DNA of 64,000 nt from Pezizomycotina sp. ARF18. Lineage: Eukaryota; Ascomycota. Shown here one piece after another: positions 34,254 through 45,783 of the stretch (position 1 is its first letter; each line of letters opens with the position of its first letter). Location of the stretch: positions 1-64,000 of the forward strand of contig AZLU01000004.1 of the NCBI GenBank assembly GCA_002224055.1, written 5' to 3'. A program made the position numbers and the translations under genes. Below the pieces are notes generated by a model. That model was not told the DNA's origin. It saw nothing but the letters and a program-made list of their open reading frames with translations, and did not search any database.

Positions 34254-35323
34254 AGGAACCTTTACTGAAAAAAGAAAGTTAAATCGCATTTTCTGGATTA
34301 TAGATACGGGGTGGTATTGAATCTAAAACGGCAGATATGTTTTATTTTCTGATATATATGTAAGGTATTGAAGAAATACAAATACTATCCCGGCAATTAG
34401 AATGGGTTTGTGTTAGAACAGTTTATATGCATGAAATTTCAATTCGACAGTACAAATGTGAGAGTAAAAAATAGTTAGCAACATAGAGGGCTATTTAGGG
34501 GCTATTCTCACTTTGTCCCTTGTAGCGAAAGAGATGAATACCTCTAGGGACCTTCCAGGTTCCATTTTAGAACTGATAATAAAGTTAGGAGAAAGAGGGC
34601 TAGAGCGCTTCGTATTATAATATAATAAGATATCTAATGATCTCTAAAGGTTCTGCAAGGGTAACGCATACATCAGTATAGAGATTATAGAAGGAGATGG
34701 AATATCGCAGGCGATGATCGTATTGCATTGAAGATATCAATCAAGTGATAATATCGTTTAGGCGCTGTGTAATTTTAAATTTCCCAGTATTATGTTATAG
34801 TCATATATACTCCGTTGAACTAGTTGTAGTTGATGATCTAGTCCTGCGCATGCTGACTTAATGAGATTAATGAGTTCCTAGCTATTGGCACTATACTCTA
34901 GTCAACAGGAGTTTCCTAAATTATTCTTGCGATATCGTTCTTTAAAGCTGTAGAGAATTGTGAAAAAGAGCTTCATTTAAATGAGACTCGCGTGGGAGGC
35001 TAATCGTTCTGGTAAAACTCGATTTTCAATTCATTCATATCGGTATATGTAGCATATTGCGCTGCCCTTTACCCGGATTGTTTTGTGAATCGAATACATC
35101 GAGCTAGCAGAGGATAGATATATATTGACCACATTGATTGGGATTGAAATAATATCCTAGCTCCAGTGGTTAAAAGCGTGCATAATACATAAGTCCCCTT
35201 ACCGAGGATACATTGGACGCCAGATTAAAATATAAACCCCCCCTCTAGTGTAAACCCATGGTTTATAAGAGAATTCTCATTTAAGGCATGATTTCATAAC
35301 AAAGTTTTTCCATTTTATTCGAA
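34254..35323. other. AT-rich intergenic region, no gene recognised
   Basis: 3' flank of the inhibitor gene and 3' flank of the minus-strand homeobox-region gene. Nothing distinctive was seen. Confidence 0.45.
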
Positions 35324-38300
35324 TTAGAGTCTAAAGGGGCGGTGAAAGAGTCTAAAAGAACTATTCTCGGGACATTCTGAGTTTTTGTAATGGCCACAAT
35401 TCGAACAGACGACGACGACGATTTCGGAGTTTGAAGGACCATCACCACACCTGCAGCAATACCACCTCTTCTGACCACCATAACTACAGTCTCTCTCAAT
35501 ACTGGTAGCGGCGTCGAGTTGATCACTGCCTTGGGGATCGGAGGTCCCAGGGATAACCGTTTCATGCTCGTCTTGTCCCCGCCGCTTTTTTGGCGTCTCG
35601 TCTTGCTCTGCGGGGGGTGACGTTTGAAACGAAGGCGCCTCCTTACTTAATTGTCCGCCAAACTTCGCCGGATCCACCGTACGATATCGAGACTTGGGTC
35701 TCTTCTGGTCCTGTTCCTCGCCCTCGGAATTGGAAGCTTCTTCTATAACTTCCACAATATCGTCGCTTTCAGAGAGGTTACTTGCATCCATGGAATTGAA
35801 GTCTTCCGCCTCGCTAGGCTTAGAATCTCTTCTCGTAGTCTGCTCTGTTTTGCCAACTTCAGAGGCAGAAGGCGAATCTCGAAAAAGAACATGTCACCAC
35901 TTAGGCGAATAGGTGGGGGCAGTGACAGGAGGCGGGGCCAATCGATTTGACCCCTTGAGCCAGCTTGGATCCTTCTCGCTTGGCCAAATATCTTCTTGTG
36001 ATAAGGGGAATCAAAAATCCGGCCATGGGCAGAAGTTCGCGTTGCCTTTGGCAAAGTACCAGAATTTTGAGGATCCGCAACCTTGTTCTTCTTTTCTGTC
36101 TCGGCTTCCTTTACATTTTGTTCCCTCTGCGGGCTGTCAGCTGTCAGCTGTGCTTGCTTGGGATTTTCAGCCACCGTGACTCTGTGAACGAGTCTTCAGC
36201 ATCTTCTTCTATAGGAGGAGTTACACTCCTCGTCCCCAGCTCCGGTGTCTGCTCTTCTTCCCAAAGTAGTTCTTGCACCTGCGGCACCAAAGCTTGTCCT
36301 TGTTGAGATCAACAACGCTTAGGGGTATCCTCTCCTTCGCTGCGATGCTGCTTCTTAAGCAATACTCGTGGAAGTTGTGCCCAAGTCCAACCTCATCAGG
36401 ATTTTATGCAGGGAAGGATCTTCCCCCTTACACAACTCAAGCTTGGCCATCGCGTATATGAGGTCCGGGCGCACGAAAGTGCTACCAGACTGACTGCCCC
36501 CCGTCTTCAGCTTCCCGAAGTAGCCCCTGCACCTCTCGCAGTAGGAATTGTCCGTGTCTGTGCTCTCCGGAACCGGGAGCTGAAACCTTAGACATTTTTG
36601 GTGGTAGCTATGTCCACAGTCTAGCCTGATCAGCAAGTTATCCGACTTTTCAAAACCCTCCTGGCGGCAGTAGCTAAATGTTACTAGCTCAAATTGTGCG
36701 GGACCGCTCCGAGCACGTAGGGTGCGGAGGCGACGTTGCCCGTGTCCCTCACGGGCTTGTATTCGCTGGGCTGTCGCATTACATTACTCTCGGCATACTC
36801 CTGGATCGCTTCGGACCGAACACTGGGTCCGGATCTGCAAAGTGCATAAATTGTTGCTGAGTAAATTGTTTTACATCAATACCGGCTTGAAGGAGCATTT
36901 GCGTCGTCTGTAAATGGTGTTGAGGGTATACTATATGCGACGGATCGGAGTCGGACTCGGTATCGATCACAGGCCCGAGCTCCGCGCATGTGAGCTTTCG
37001 CCGTCCTCTTCCTCATTGGATTTCATTTTATTGTCTTTCAGATTCCGGACGTATGCTTGGATCATTTTTTCTTGAACCTCGGGATTCGCTCTTGCTAATC
37101 GCAAAAATTGTTGCCCAGTGAGTTTGTTGGGATTGATACCGACTTGAAGGAGCCTCTGCGACAGCTGGACCTGTGACACAGCCGGCGGTGAGAGGTCAGG
37201 GGGATCCGAGCTCGATGCAAGTGCGCTTTCGAAAATATCTCGCTCCTCTTTCTCCTTTGATTGTCTTTTGCAGTCTGTCAGATTCTGGAGATATGCCTGG
37301 ATCGCGCTTTGCTGAACTTCGGGGTTTGTTGCTGAAAGTTGCAAAAATTCTTGGTTAGTAAGTTCGTCGGGATCAATACCAGCGTTGAAGAGCATCTTCG
37401 CTGCATTGACATAAGACAGGATTAAATCGAAATTGGCAGCGTTATCAGGTTTAGATCCTGAGCTGTTGTCTGCTAGATATGTCGCTTTCTGCTGAACCTC
37501 AGGTTTCGCATTTACGAATTGCGAAAGTTGGTAAAATTTAAGATTGGTGGGATCGAATCCGCTTGACGGAACAATTTCATCGCCTCCGACTCACCCGAAG
37601 AAAGGGGTTCTGTATCTATATCGGATCCTGAGCTTGACAGACTCTCCCATCCGGGAAAATATTTCCCCTCTTTCTTGAACTTTTTTTGTGGACTTTTATC
37701 TCTTCGTCTTCAGGTTCGAAGACTGCAGCCTGATCACGAGTGGGGTCCGAGGCGGCAGCTTCCCGTAATGGCAGATCACGAAGCGGTTGCTACCCTTCGG
37801 GGCTGTGACTTCTCGTCGCCGTCATCGATGGCGGCCAACCACTGCTCTTTCCGCCAGACCGTTGTCGTACCGGACCTGTGTTCGTTCACGTGCATCACGA
37901 TCGACAGGTTGCTGTTGGAGAAGCAGCTCTGATGGTCCAGGAGGCTGTTGTGTTTGAGGAGGCTCGCTTTGGGTGGATGATGCCTGTTGCTTTGCCGACG
38001 ATCGGTTAGAAAGGTTCGTGCTAGACGACGCGTGGGGGTCGTTGCTGTAGGCGGGCATCCCGAATGATATGAGGGCGGACCCCATTCAGGTCGCCATCCG
38101 GAGTTCGATGATGGGTATTCGCCTTGAGAGAAGAGTTCGGGACCGGGAGGAGGAATCGCACCAGGTGGGAATATTATTTGATGCAGCCGCTCAAGCCTCT
38201 GCTTCTCTCCTGCGCTGAGCGTCCTCTGGCTCGCTGCTGCATTGCCGTAGCCACCCTCAGAGCCTACTGTGGTCTCAGGAAGTGGCGGTTCCTTTGGTGG

Positions 38301-38900
38301 CGTATACTCATCAGCCGTCTGCATGACGAGAGGGTTGATTGATTCCTCATTATCATTTGCGGAGGTGATATCTCCGCAAGCTGCGCCGACATTGCTATGG
38401 GACTTGTGGAATCATATTTCTTTGCCTCAATTCCTCTCTCTCAAGGCTCCCTCGCGATTCGGACTTATTCTGGTCAGAAGCTCTCAGTTGTTCCTGGTCT
38501 CTTCGTCGTAACCCTCTTCGTTGTCGAGCTTTTGCAAACCAAATGTTTACCTAGAAGTTCAAACGAATTGTCAATAAATCCGAATCGACTTGTTATGATA
38601 GCTTTATATATATGGTCTGCTGAGTTCTTACCACATTTATTGTCAGGCCACATTGGACCGCGAGGGAGCCCTTTTCAACCGCTGTTGGATATGTATGGGT
38701 TTTGAATGTGCGCTTCGAGCCACGTTTCTAAGGGTTTGAATTGAGCTGTACCTGCCGAATCATACTCTATCTGTGCGTATTCATCAGGAGGGTTCGCATT
38801 CAAAGCCACCTGAATTGTTTGGTTTTCCGAGTCACTGGCATTCGCGTCAGTTTCTTGGTTGAGGTGAATGGACTCTTTGCTGGGTTGTGTATCTGAGCTT
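35324..38900 (-). CDS. KN-homeodomain protein with four novel repeats and RING-like motifs
   Basis: A TALE/KN homeodomain spans 38500-38740. Helix 1 reads LETWLEAHIQNPY, then TAVEKGSLAVQCGLT, and after an intron (38551-38631) helix 3 reads VNIWFAKARQRR, with the conserved W-F-A-R core. A Pro/Gln/Ser-rich part (37776-38324) follows. Next come four copies of a repeat of the form LFxAGxDPxxLTxxEFLQL...PEVQ (37570 to 36830). Two RING-like cysteine/histidine modules are next: RLDCGHSYHQKCLRF...CERCRGYFG (near 36500-36620) and LDLGHNFHEYCLR...WCRRCRNYFG (near 36260-36390). An acidic C terminus ends with KRWYCCRCGDGPSN and CSNCGHYK (35385-35480). The frame shifts several times, so whether this is one gene or two is open. 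A DNA-binding regulator is likely; its targets are unknown. Confidence 0.55.
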
Positions 38901-38942
38901 GGGCGAGATTCGTTAAATAGGAGCCTGTAGAGGCCCAGGAGC

Positions 38943-39489
38943 CTGTACTTTCTCTAGGTCCATTCTACCACTCGGCTACGCTGGTCTATCTGCGGAATCA
39001 TGTCCCTTCGACATGGTTTCCAATTTCTCAGTTCTATTCCGCGGCTCAGATTATTGCTCTCTTCTCTCGATTTGCCCATTGTCGTGAAAGTAAGCTTCAG
39101 CATTAAAGCGTCCTTTCCCCCCGCAGTTTCACCACATAGCTTTCTATCTCGCCTTCTCCAAATGGCCACGTATTTCTCCATATCGCTCGTGGACTTGGCT
39201 CTTTTGGTTCTGATGGATCAATCTTACTCCAGATAGTTCCCAGCATTTCGTCGAACTCGAGAAGGTCTCCAAGTCTCACATCGATATCCGTAATATTATC
39301 GTTGAGTCTAGTCAGGAGACCGAGAAAAGCCTCAAGTTCATAAATGAAAGCGTCCAAACCCCTCGGGATCCCTCTTTTGACTACTTTAGCACGATAGTTA
39401 ATCTCCGTTGAGACTTTATTTGCGGGCTTAATTATGGCGATGAGGATCACCTGTGCGGCGCCGACGGGAACAGTTTCGTGCTTGTCCAT
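38943..39489 (-). CDS. STAND/NLR-type N-terminal domain
   Basis: The frame from 39489 reads VGAAQVILIAIIKPANKVST, then GLDAFIYELEAFLGLLTRLN, LGDLLEFDEMLGTIWSKI and FGEGEIESYVVKLRGERTL. This is the helical N-terminal domain that precedes NACHT or ankyrin parts in many fungal STAND proteins, where it acts as signalling or oligomerisation input. Here no nucleotide-binding domain follows: the frame runs on to VVEWT and a stop at 38954, and the homeodomain gene begins about 150 bases further. It may be the first exon of the homeodomain gene, a stand-alone domain protein, or the remnant of an NLR gene. The same-frame continuation (RKYRLLGLYRLLFNESRP) past the stop favours the first. Confidence 0.45.
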
Positions 39490-39497
39490 GTCCTCGG

Positions 39498-41316
39498 CTA
39501 AAGTGGAGGCGAACGGCTTGCGCTTGTCAGGGAATGGTCTTTGTTCTGCCAGTACTTGCTCGGCAGCTTCCGCAGCTGAACCCTTCGATTCTTTTCTACC
39601 GCGATATCATCGTAACTTTCACTAGGTTTCCCTGTTTCGACGATGCGGTCTTTCTCACTTTCCACGCGCGGGGACAGGCCTTCTACGATCTGACCCTTTT
39701 TTTGCCGGGGTGTACCTCTGCGTCGCGGAGTCTTCCGCAATTCCAGGAGGAGGAGGCGACGAGGACGGCAGGGGCCTGGAAACACCGCGAAGTTTAGATA
39801 CAAACCACAAGCATTACAAAGCAGTTTACCTTCGCTTTTACGACGCCACAGGGGTGTAGTCTGGGTGAAGCAATTTGTACAGATGGCAGGGGCACCAGAG
39901 GGATTATTGGGAGATAAGGCTTCGGACGCATCAGGTGACGATGGCTCAGGTAGCGGCCACATCACCATCGTAATCCGCCAATCGGGCTGTATGATGTACT
40001 CCCAAACGGATGGCTGTATAATATCCCTTTCTGGGTCGTGGAGGTCAAAATGTCCCTCGAGCACGTGACGGCCGACAACATCGACCTGCTCGAAGGCCTC
40101 GTGTATAAATTTCTCCATTCCCTATATGATGGACCGTTGGTGTAAATAGAAAGGCTTTTGAGAATAGTATATATCGTTGAAAGAGTAGCTAGCTGTAGAA
40201 AACTTACATCCCAGGTTTTACATTGATCGAATGGAAACTTAAACTTGCGATTAATAGCGTCTCGAAAGAAGATATATTTTGATCCCTCCGGATCATCCGC
40301 TTTAGTTTCTGCTAGTTCAGCGGGGTTTCCAGTTCCCCGCCTGGTGTTTCGCTGAAGAGAGAAGGCGGTTCGATCCAATCGAGGATTGAGTGTTAATCGA
40401 CTGAAGATTTGGCGAAATTTCCATCATTGTGGGCTTTGATCTGGTCAAACACTGCTGTTTTGTCGACCGATTCCAAGCTCGCACTTTCTTCAGTCTGTTG
40501 TGTGCCTTGATCAACTCTGTTTTCTTGTTCAGAGTCATCTTCCGAAATAGAGTAATAAGTCGGTCGGCGAGCAAGTTTGCCCTCACCAACGCGCTGCCTC
40601 CTCCCATGTATTGGAACGGGGTTTCCATCCGCCGGTATCTTGAGGTCCTCGTCTTCCTTCGAGCTGTTCGCTGCTTCGCTAGCATCCGAAGAAAATTTAA
40701 TGATTCATCATCTCTGTCGACGAGGGCCTCTTGGGGCTCATATCCTTCCCCCTCAAGCGTATCTTCCTTCTTATTCTCCTCTGAGGCCCGTGGCAACACG
40801 AATAAAGCCAGCTGCTGTAGATGGCGAGCCAAGTGCTGCTGAAATCTGCCAGGGTGTGATATCGGACTTTTAGTGCACAGAGGGCACTTTTGCGGAGATG
40901 AATTTGGCCTCTCGGACAGCTTCGTTACTACGTAAACGTGGTGTCTAATAGAAAACTCTGTTAGCATCGAACCCATCGTCCGGCATTAGGTTACTAGAAT
41001 AAAACCACATACCTCCAGTCGTCTCCAATATTCTCAAGCTGTATCGTCAGGCAGCAGTAAGGGCATATAAATGGTTCTCCCTGGGCTACATTTTCTGGAT
41101 CATGCATTGGGATACCAGAGGGAACAGTTTTTGCGAGGGTCTGTACTTGTGTTGCCGGTGTGCTCTCCGTCTTTCCCCCCGCTTTCGCTGCCCGTGGTGC
41201 TGCGAAGCGGCGGATATTTCCCGCTGCAATGGTCGAGAAGCTCCCTTCGCAGGGTTAATTGCGCTGGTGGCTTTCGAAGCCCCTCGCTCCGTCGATATCG
41301 ACTGCGGCATTGACAT
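39498..41316 (-). CDS. C2H2 finger, ubiquitin-like and GATA finger protein
   Basis: From the ATG at 41316 ([12 protein letters not shown]) a low-complexity stretch leads to two cysteine/histidine fingers: [10 protein letters not shown] (about 41052) and, after an intron (40945-41012), [20 protein letters not shown] and [16 protein letters not shown] linker follows. Then comes a ubiquitin-like domain of the type fused to fungal STAND and signalling proteins: [20 protein letters not shown], an intron (40122-40207), [35 protein letters not shown] and [11 protein letters not shown]. Last is a GATA-type finger [14 protein letters not shown]...[10 protein letters not shown] (CX2CX17CX2C, 39795-39885), which binds GATA sites in the AreA/SreA family. 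An A seems missing near 39792, since the other frame gives the expected KLRGVSRPL. The combination is unusual. A DNA-binding regulator is inferred. Confidence 0.6.
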
Positions 41317-41684
41317 GATTGCATGGGCACAAGACCTTGCCACCTCCTCCCGGTGAAGTTAGTAAACCCCGAAACTATTTCAATTGCGACCAAGGGACGG
41401 AATCCCCTTCGAAAAGAAAACGAAAAAGAAAAGAAAAGAAAAAGAAAAGAAAAGAAAAAGCAAAGAAAAACCTTTTGATCACCCATTTAAAAATATACGC
41501 ACAAAAGGGTGATAAAAGGGACGAACCAAGTCTCCATCCAACGTTTCGCAACGTTAACAACTGGTACACAGGACTCGTGCCAAATCACAGACCGATCTTG
41601 AAAGGTTAGCTTTGGTCTTGGACTCCTGATAAGTAACTACGACGATAGTTCCATTTCTCCCCTTTATTACTACAACACTCAAAA
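41317..41684. promoter_or_regulatory. Divergent promoter region ahead of SEC5
   Basis: Lies between the minus-strand C2H2/ULD/GATA gene and SEC5. It contains a purine tract (41402-41470) of GAAAA-type repeats. The SEC5 leader ends ACAACACTCAAAA just before the ATG at 41685, a good fungal start context. Confidence 0.45.
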
Positions 41685-44600
41685 ATGGCGACCGGACCGC
41701 CTTCAACGCAGAATGCGGCGATGCTGAAGCATTACCGAATGAACGACCTCTTTCCCGTAACGTGGGAGGACGCGAGCAGCTCCGGGCAAGTTAATACCTC
41801 CCGACCTTCCTCTTCTTCGTCGACGATACAGCGGCAGGGCATCGTCGGCCGGGGACACACGCGCAACACTTCGCGGTATAGCGTACTGCAGGAAGAAGGA
41901 GCGCTGATGCGCGCGAAACGAGCGTCGAGGGATTCGAACGCTTCCAGGGTGAGCTTAGGACTCGAGAGCAACCTGCCGCAGGACGAACCGGATCCGTTGG
42001 GCATGTCGGATTCCGTCGTTAAGGTTCTCAGGGCGAATGGGAACGTGGAGGTTGATATGAATCTACGATACCGTGAGCTCCCCTTTACCTTTGGGGAATA
42101 TTTCATTTTGGAAGACGGATTCGCTTATTGGTATGTTAATCAATTGTAGGAAACCGCTACCTGATATCATCCAAGTCCTTCTCACCGAACCACTTCCTCC
42201 GCGACGTACACCAGAACAGCTCGGTAGGGGACCTCCAGAACGGACTGGATTACCTTACCACCAGCATCACGCAAAAGTCGTCGGCGCTCAAGCAGCTCGT
42301 TTCCAACAACTTCGATAGGTTCGTGTTGGCGAAGAGTACGATCGACTCGGTCTACGAAGAAATGAAAGGCGGGACGATGAGGCACGTGAAGGGTAACGGG
42401 GATGGCGACGAGGCCGATGCCGAAGGAGAGGGGCGTCGTGCGGACGCGATGTTTCGGCTAGTCAAGGAGGACGAGTGGGGGCTCAAGAATACTAGGACCT
42501 TACTTACGGAAATCACAAACAAGGCCGGGGTTGTTTTTGGTCCGATGCTAGAGAACCGCGGCAGGGAGGAGAAGCTCCGGCTGATGATGCAGAACCTCGA
42601 AAGGCAGAAGGCCATTTTCGAGATAAGCTCTGTGGTTGTTGATGCTATCAAGAGGGTAACTAACCACGACCCTTTCCTTCATCGAGAAATGCTAATATTA
42701 AAATTTGTTCTCTCTGGATAGAAAGATTATGAGGCGGTAAAGGAAGAATACTTTAAGGCTAGAAAAGCGGTCGAAGCTGCCAGGGCGTTGGTATATCCGG
42801 CAGACCACCTACGGAATCCGAACTCCACCGTATCGTTGTCGCTGAGAGAATGTGGGCCGAAGTCGAGGAGGTAATGGAGGAGTATAAGCGGGATACCTGG
42901 AGAAGATTAGTCGACACGAGCCAATCGGAAGGATTCCTTGACTTAATCACGTGCGTATCTCTTATGACTACTTGCTTTATTTAATCGCATTGAGCTAACG
43001 AGGGTCGGCGGACAGAATGCTGTTGGAGCTTGGTGTCAATGATAATCCTATATGGGTGTGGCTGTTATCCCGCTACGACTACCTCAAGAAAAAGATATCT
43101 CAGCACTTCGACAGACTAAGAGTGGAGATTGAACGTGAGTCTCTATCCATTCTTCCTCCTTTGTATCAATTACTAATACAGCCAAATTGTTATAGTCCTT
43201 CGGAGAAGAGTTGCTGCTGCTGCGCCGCCGAGTAGTACTAATATTGCTTACCATTTACGAACCCCTCTCCGCCGAAGCCCGAATGTTTACGATGGCCCCC
43301 TCGTAACTGCATTTTGGGACCTTCTCGTATCATCCCTTAGTACTTTCCTATCGCCTACAGATGGAATCTTAGGCGAGGTTGTCTCCTTTTGGGCTGTAGC
43401 GCAGAATTTCATCGACGGCAAAACCCAGAAGACACTACCATTAGGACCCGAAGACGGCTCGTCGGAGAAACACCACCGCCTTAGCGAGGACGGCATTACT
43501 CAGCTTCGTAAAGGGGGAAATGAACTTATTAGCATGATAGTCAAATCGGTCACGACTTTCTTCCAAGATCCGCCCGTTGAGGATGTCTCGCTGCTTGTTT
43601 CACCCGTGCCGCCCGACTCGAATGCAAATACGCCGAACTCGTCGAAGCCGACGACGCCTTCGATACAGACCACGTTTCCGATCCCGAAGCGGAGCAATTC
43701 GAACCTTGGAGACAAAGATGCGTATTCGTTTATGGCGGCGCACTGTAACTCGCTTGGCGGTACTCACTACCTGGCGCAGGTGCTGGGGATACTGGGAACA
43801 GCAGCTGCGGAGATGCACAAGCTTCCGATTGGGAAAGGTTCCGTCGATGGTTTGCGGAGTATGGTGAATGGACCGAGAGATAGGATGGTGCATGCAATGT
43901 GCACAGTCTGGCTTAAGGATTGCAAGGAATGCAAAGTCATGGAGGACTGGACGAGGGATGCTGATAACAGAGACGTCACGAAGATGCCCGGCCAGTTCCT
44001 CGCAATGGAGGGTGCTATTATATTGGGGATGCAGGATATGCTCTACGTTACTAAGAGTAAAGCGGAGCCAAGCAATCAAGTCATCGTAAGTCCACGTTTT
44101 TATATTCGTTCTTGTATTGAAATTATACTGACGAATTCTAGCTTCCACCATCAAAATCACTTGTAACCTTCGTCCGCCAGCAATTCGTCAAGTCATTATA
44201 CATGGCGCTCAACGGCATGATTGAGAATGCAAAGAGTAAGGAGGCCGGTGACTTTGAGGAGGTTGAGCTCGCATCGCCAGTCATGCAGGTGGCGCCGGTC
44301 AATCTCATGTCTTATTCGGTCGATAAGTCTGATGCGGTAAGGACGTCGCTGCTTGAAATTCACTCATTGATCAGATGCTAACCAATTCTCAGAACGTACG
44401 GATGCTTTTGACCCTCAGCAATCTTCAGGTCATTCGTACCCGAGTTGTCCCGCGGCTTATGGAGCAGTTCGAGACCGCCTTCGGGTTGAAATTGACCGAT
44501 GAATCAAAGGTACGCTATTATAGGCTTTCAGAAAGCTCCGGCGGATTAAATACTAACTACTTTCAAACGCAAACCAGAGCATCAAAGACGCCCTCACACA

Positions 44601-45105
44601 AATCGACTCCCAGCTCTTCGACGCCTACACGAAGCCGTACGCCGTCTCTATCTCCCGTATCATCCGCACCGGCGTCATGGCAAAGGACTGGGAACCGAAA
44701 ACGCGCGCGGACTCTATAAAGCCGTACATCCACGAAGCGCTTCTCGAACTCGTCCTCGTGCACGCGCAGGTTACAACTACTGCTCCATCTCTCACAGGTC
44801 GTATACTTTCGTATCTGCTAGAGTGCATGTCCGCGGACCTCCTCGCCGCGTTCAAGAATCGGCCGCAAGAGAAGTTCGGACTGAACGCATTACTACAGGC
44901 TACGCTGGACGTCGAATTCGTCAACCAGACGCTGAGCCAGTACGGGACACCGCGCGCGAGGGAGTTACAGCAGGATATCTACGTGGAGTTAGACCAGAGG
45001 AGCGACGCGCCCGCGAGGACAGCGCTACATAAAGAGCTCAGCGAGATGAAAACGACGCTGACGGCTCTTAGGAGGGCCAGCAGGGCGGAATTTTTTATGT
45101 TTTAG
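41685..45105 (+). CDS. SEC5: Exocyst complex component Sec5
   Basis: The exocyst tethers secretory vesicles to the plasma membrane at growing tips. The N terminus (MATGPPSTQNAAMLKHYRMN) and the block NRYLISSKSFSPNHFLRDVH, then KSSALKQLVSNNFDRFVLAK, are typical of Sec5. Intron 1 is best placed at 42073-42149 (GTGAGC...TAG), joining Y-R-N; reading through it would change the protein. Intron 2 is 42656-42720 (IKR|KDYEAV). Further on are TESELHRIVVAERMWAEVEE, LSPTDGILGEVVSFW, AHCNSLGGTHYLAQVLGIL, VIRTRVVPRLMEQFETAFG and LLECMSADLLAAF. The product ends RRASRAEFFMF at 45105. One G is missing near 42799 (CCGGCAG). An acidic open frame downstream (45107-45277) might belong to it if the true stop lies further on. 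Confidence 0.9.
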
Positions 45106-45783
45106 GCAGAAAAAGGGTTCGGGATCCGGAGCCTCGGGACAACAGAAGCAGGGTTAGAAACTCTCGATGTCGTCGAATTGGACGAGGAGCAACTACGGAT
45201 TACCGAGGTTATCGAGGGGCTAGGAGCCATTGTCGACGAGCCGGCTCGCGCATTTTACGAGTGGGAAGGAAAATGAGGGGCCGATAGGAGGGGTTAAAAA
45301 GAGGAGGACTACTGCTTCCGGTTGTATGACTAAGCGCGAGACGGTGGACGAGGAGAGGATGAGGTATAGCTTGGACAGATTGCTGTTTGGAAATCCGCGG
45401 ATGTCGCGTTAAAATGTTAATTATACGTACGCGTGGATTTCGTACAATAGTAGTACTATTTGTTGATTTTTTTTTATTTTTTTTTCATGCTGTTATATAG
45501 AGATGCTTATTATTCTTGACGATTATGCGATGGAGTTTTTCGGGGTTCAGTCTTATAGCGGTTTATAGTTATTGAGCAAATACCTACTTAGTATTTAACA
45601 CTAAAGATCACGATATTTGAAACATACCTTCGAGGAATAAAGCCTATAAATATACTTATATATCTCAAATCTATTGACTTTTTAAAATAGCTATAATTAC
45701 ATGCGTCTACTATCTCTTAAAAAGCTTTTCGAACAGAAAAGCTTACTATCCTTACAAAAAGAAAAAAGGAAACATCACTATCT
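45106..45783. other. Convergent 3' region of SEC5 and BMS1
   Basis: The two genes point toward each other. An open acidic frame at 45107-45277 (VVELDEEQLRITEVIEGLGA) looks coding and could be a SEC5 extension. T runs at 45465-45486 and AT-rich DNA to 45720 are probable 3' ends. Confidence 0.4.
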
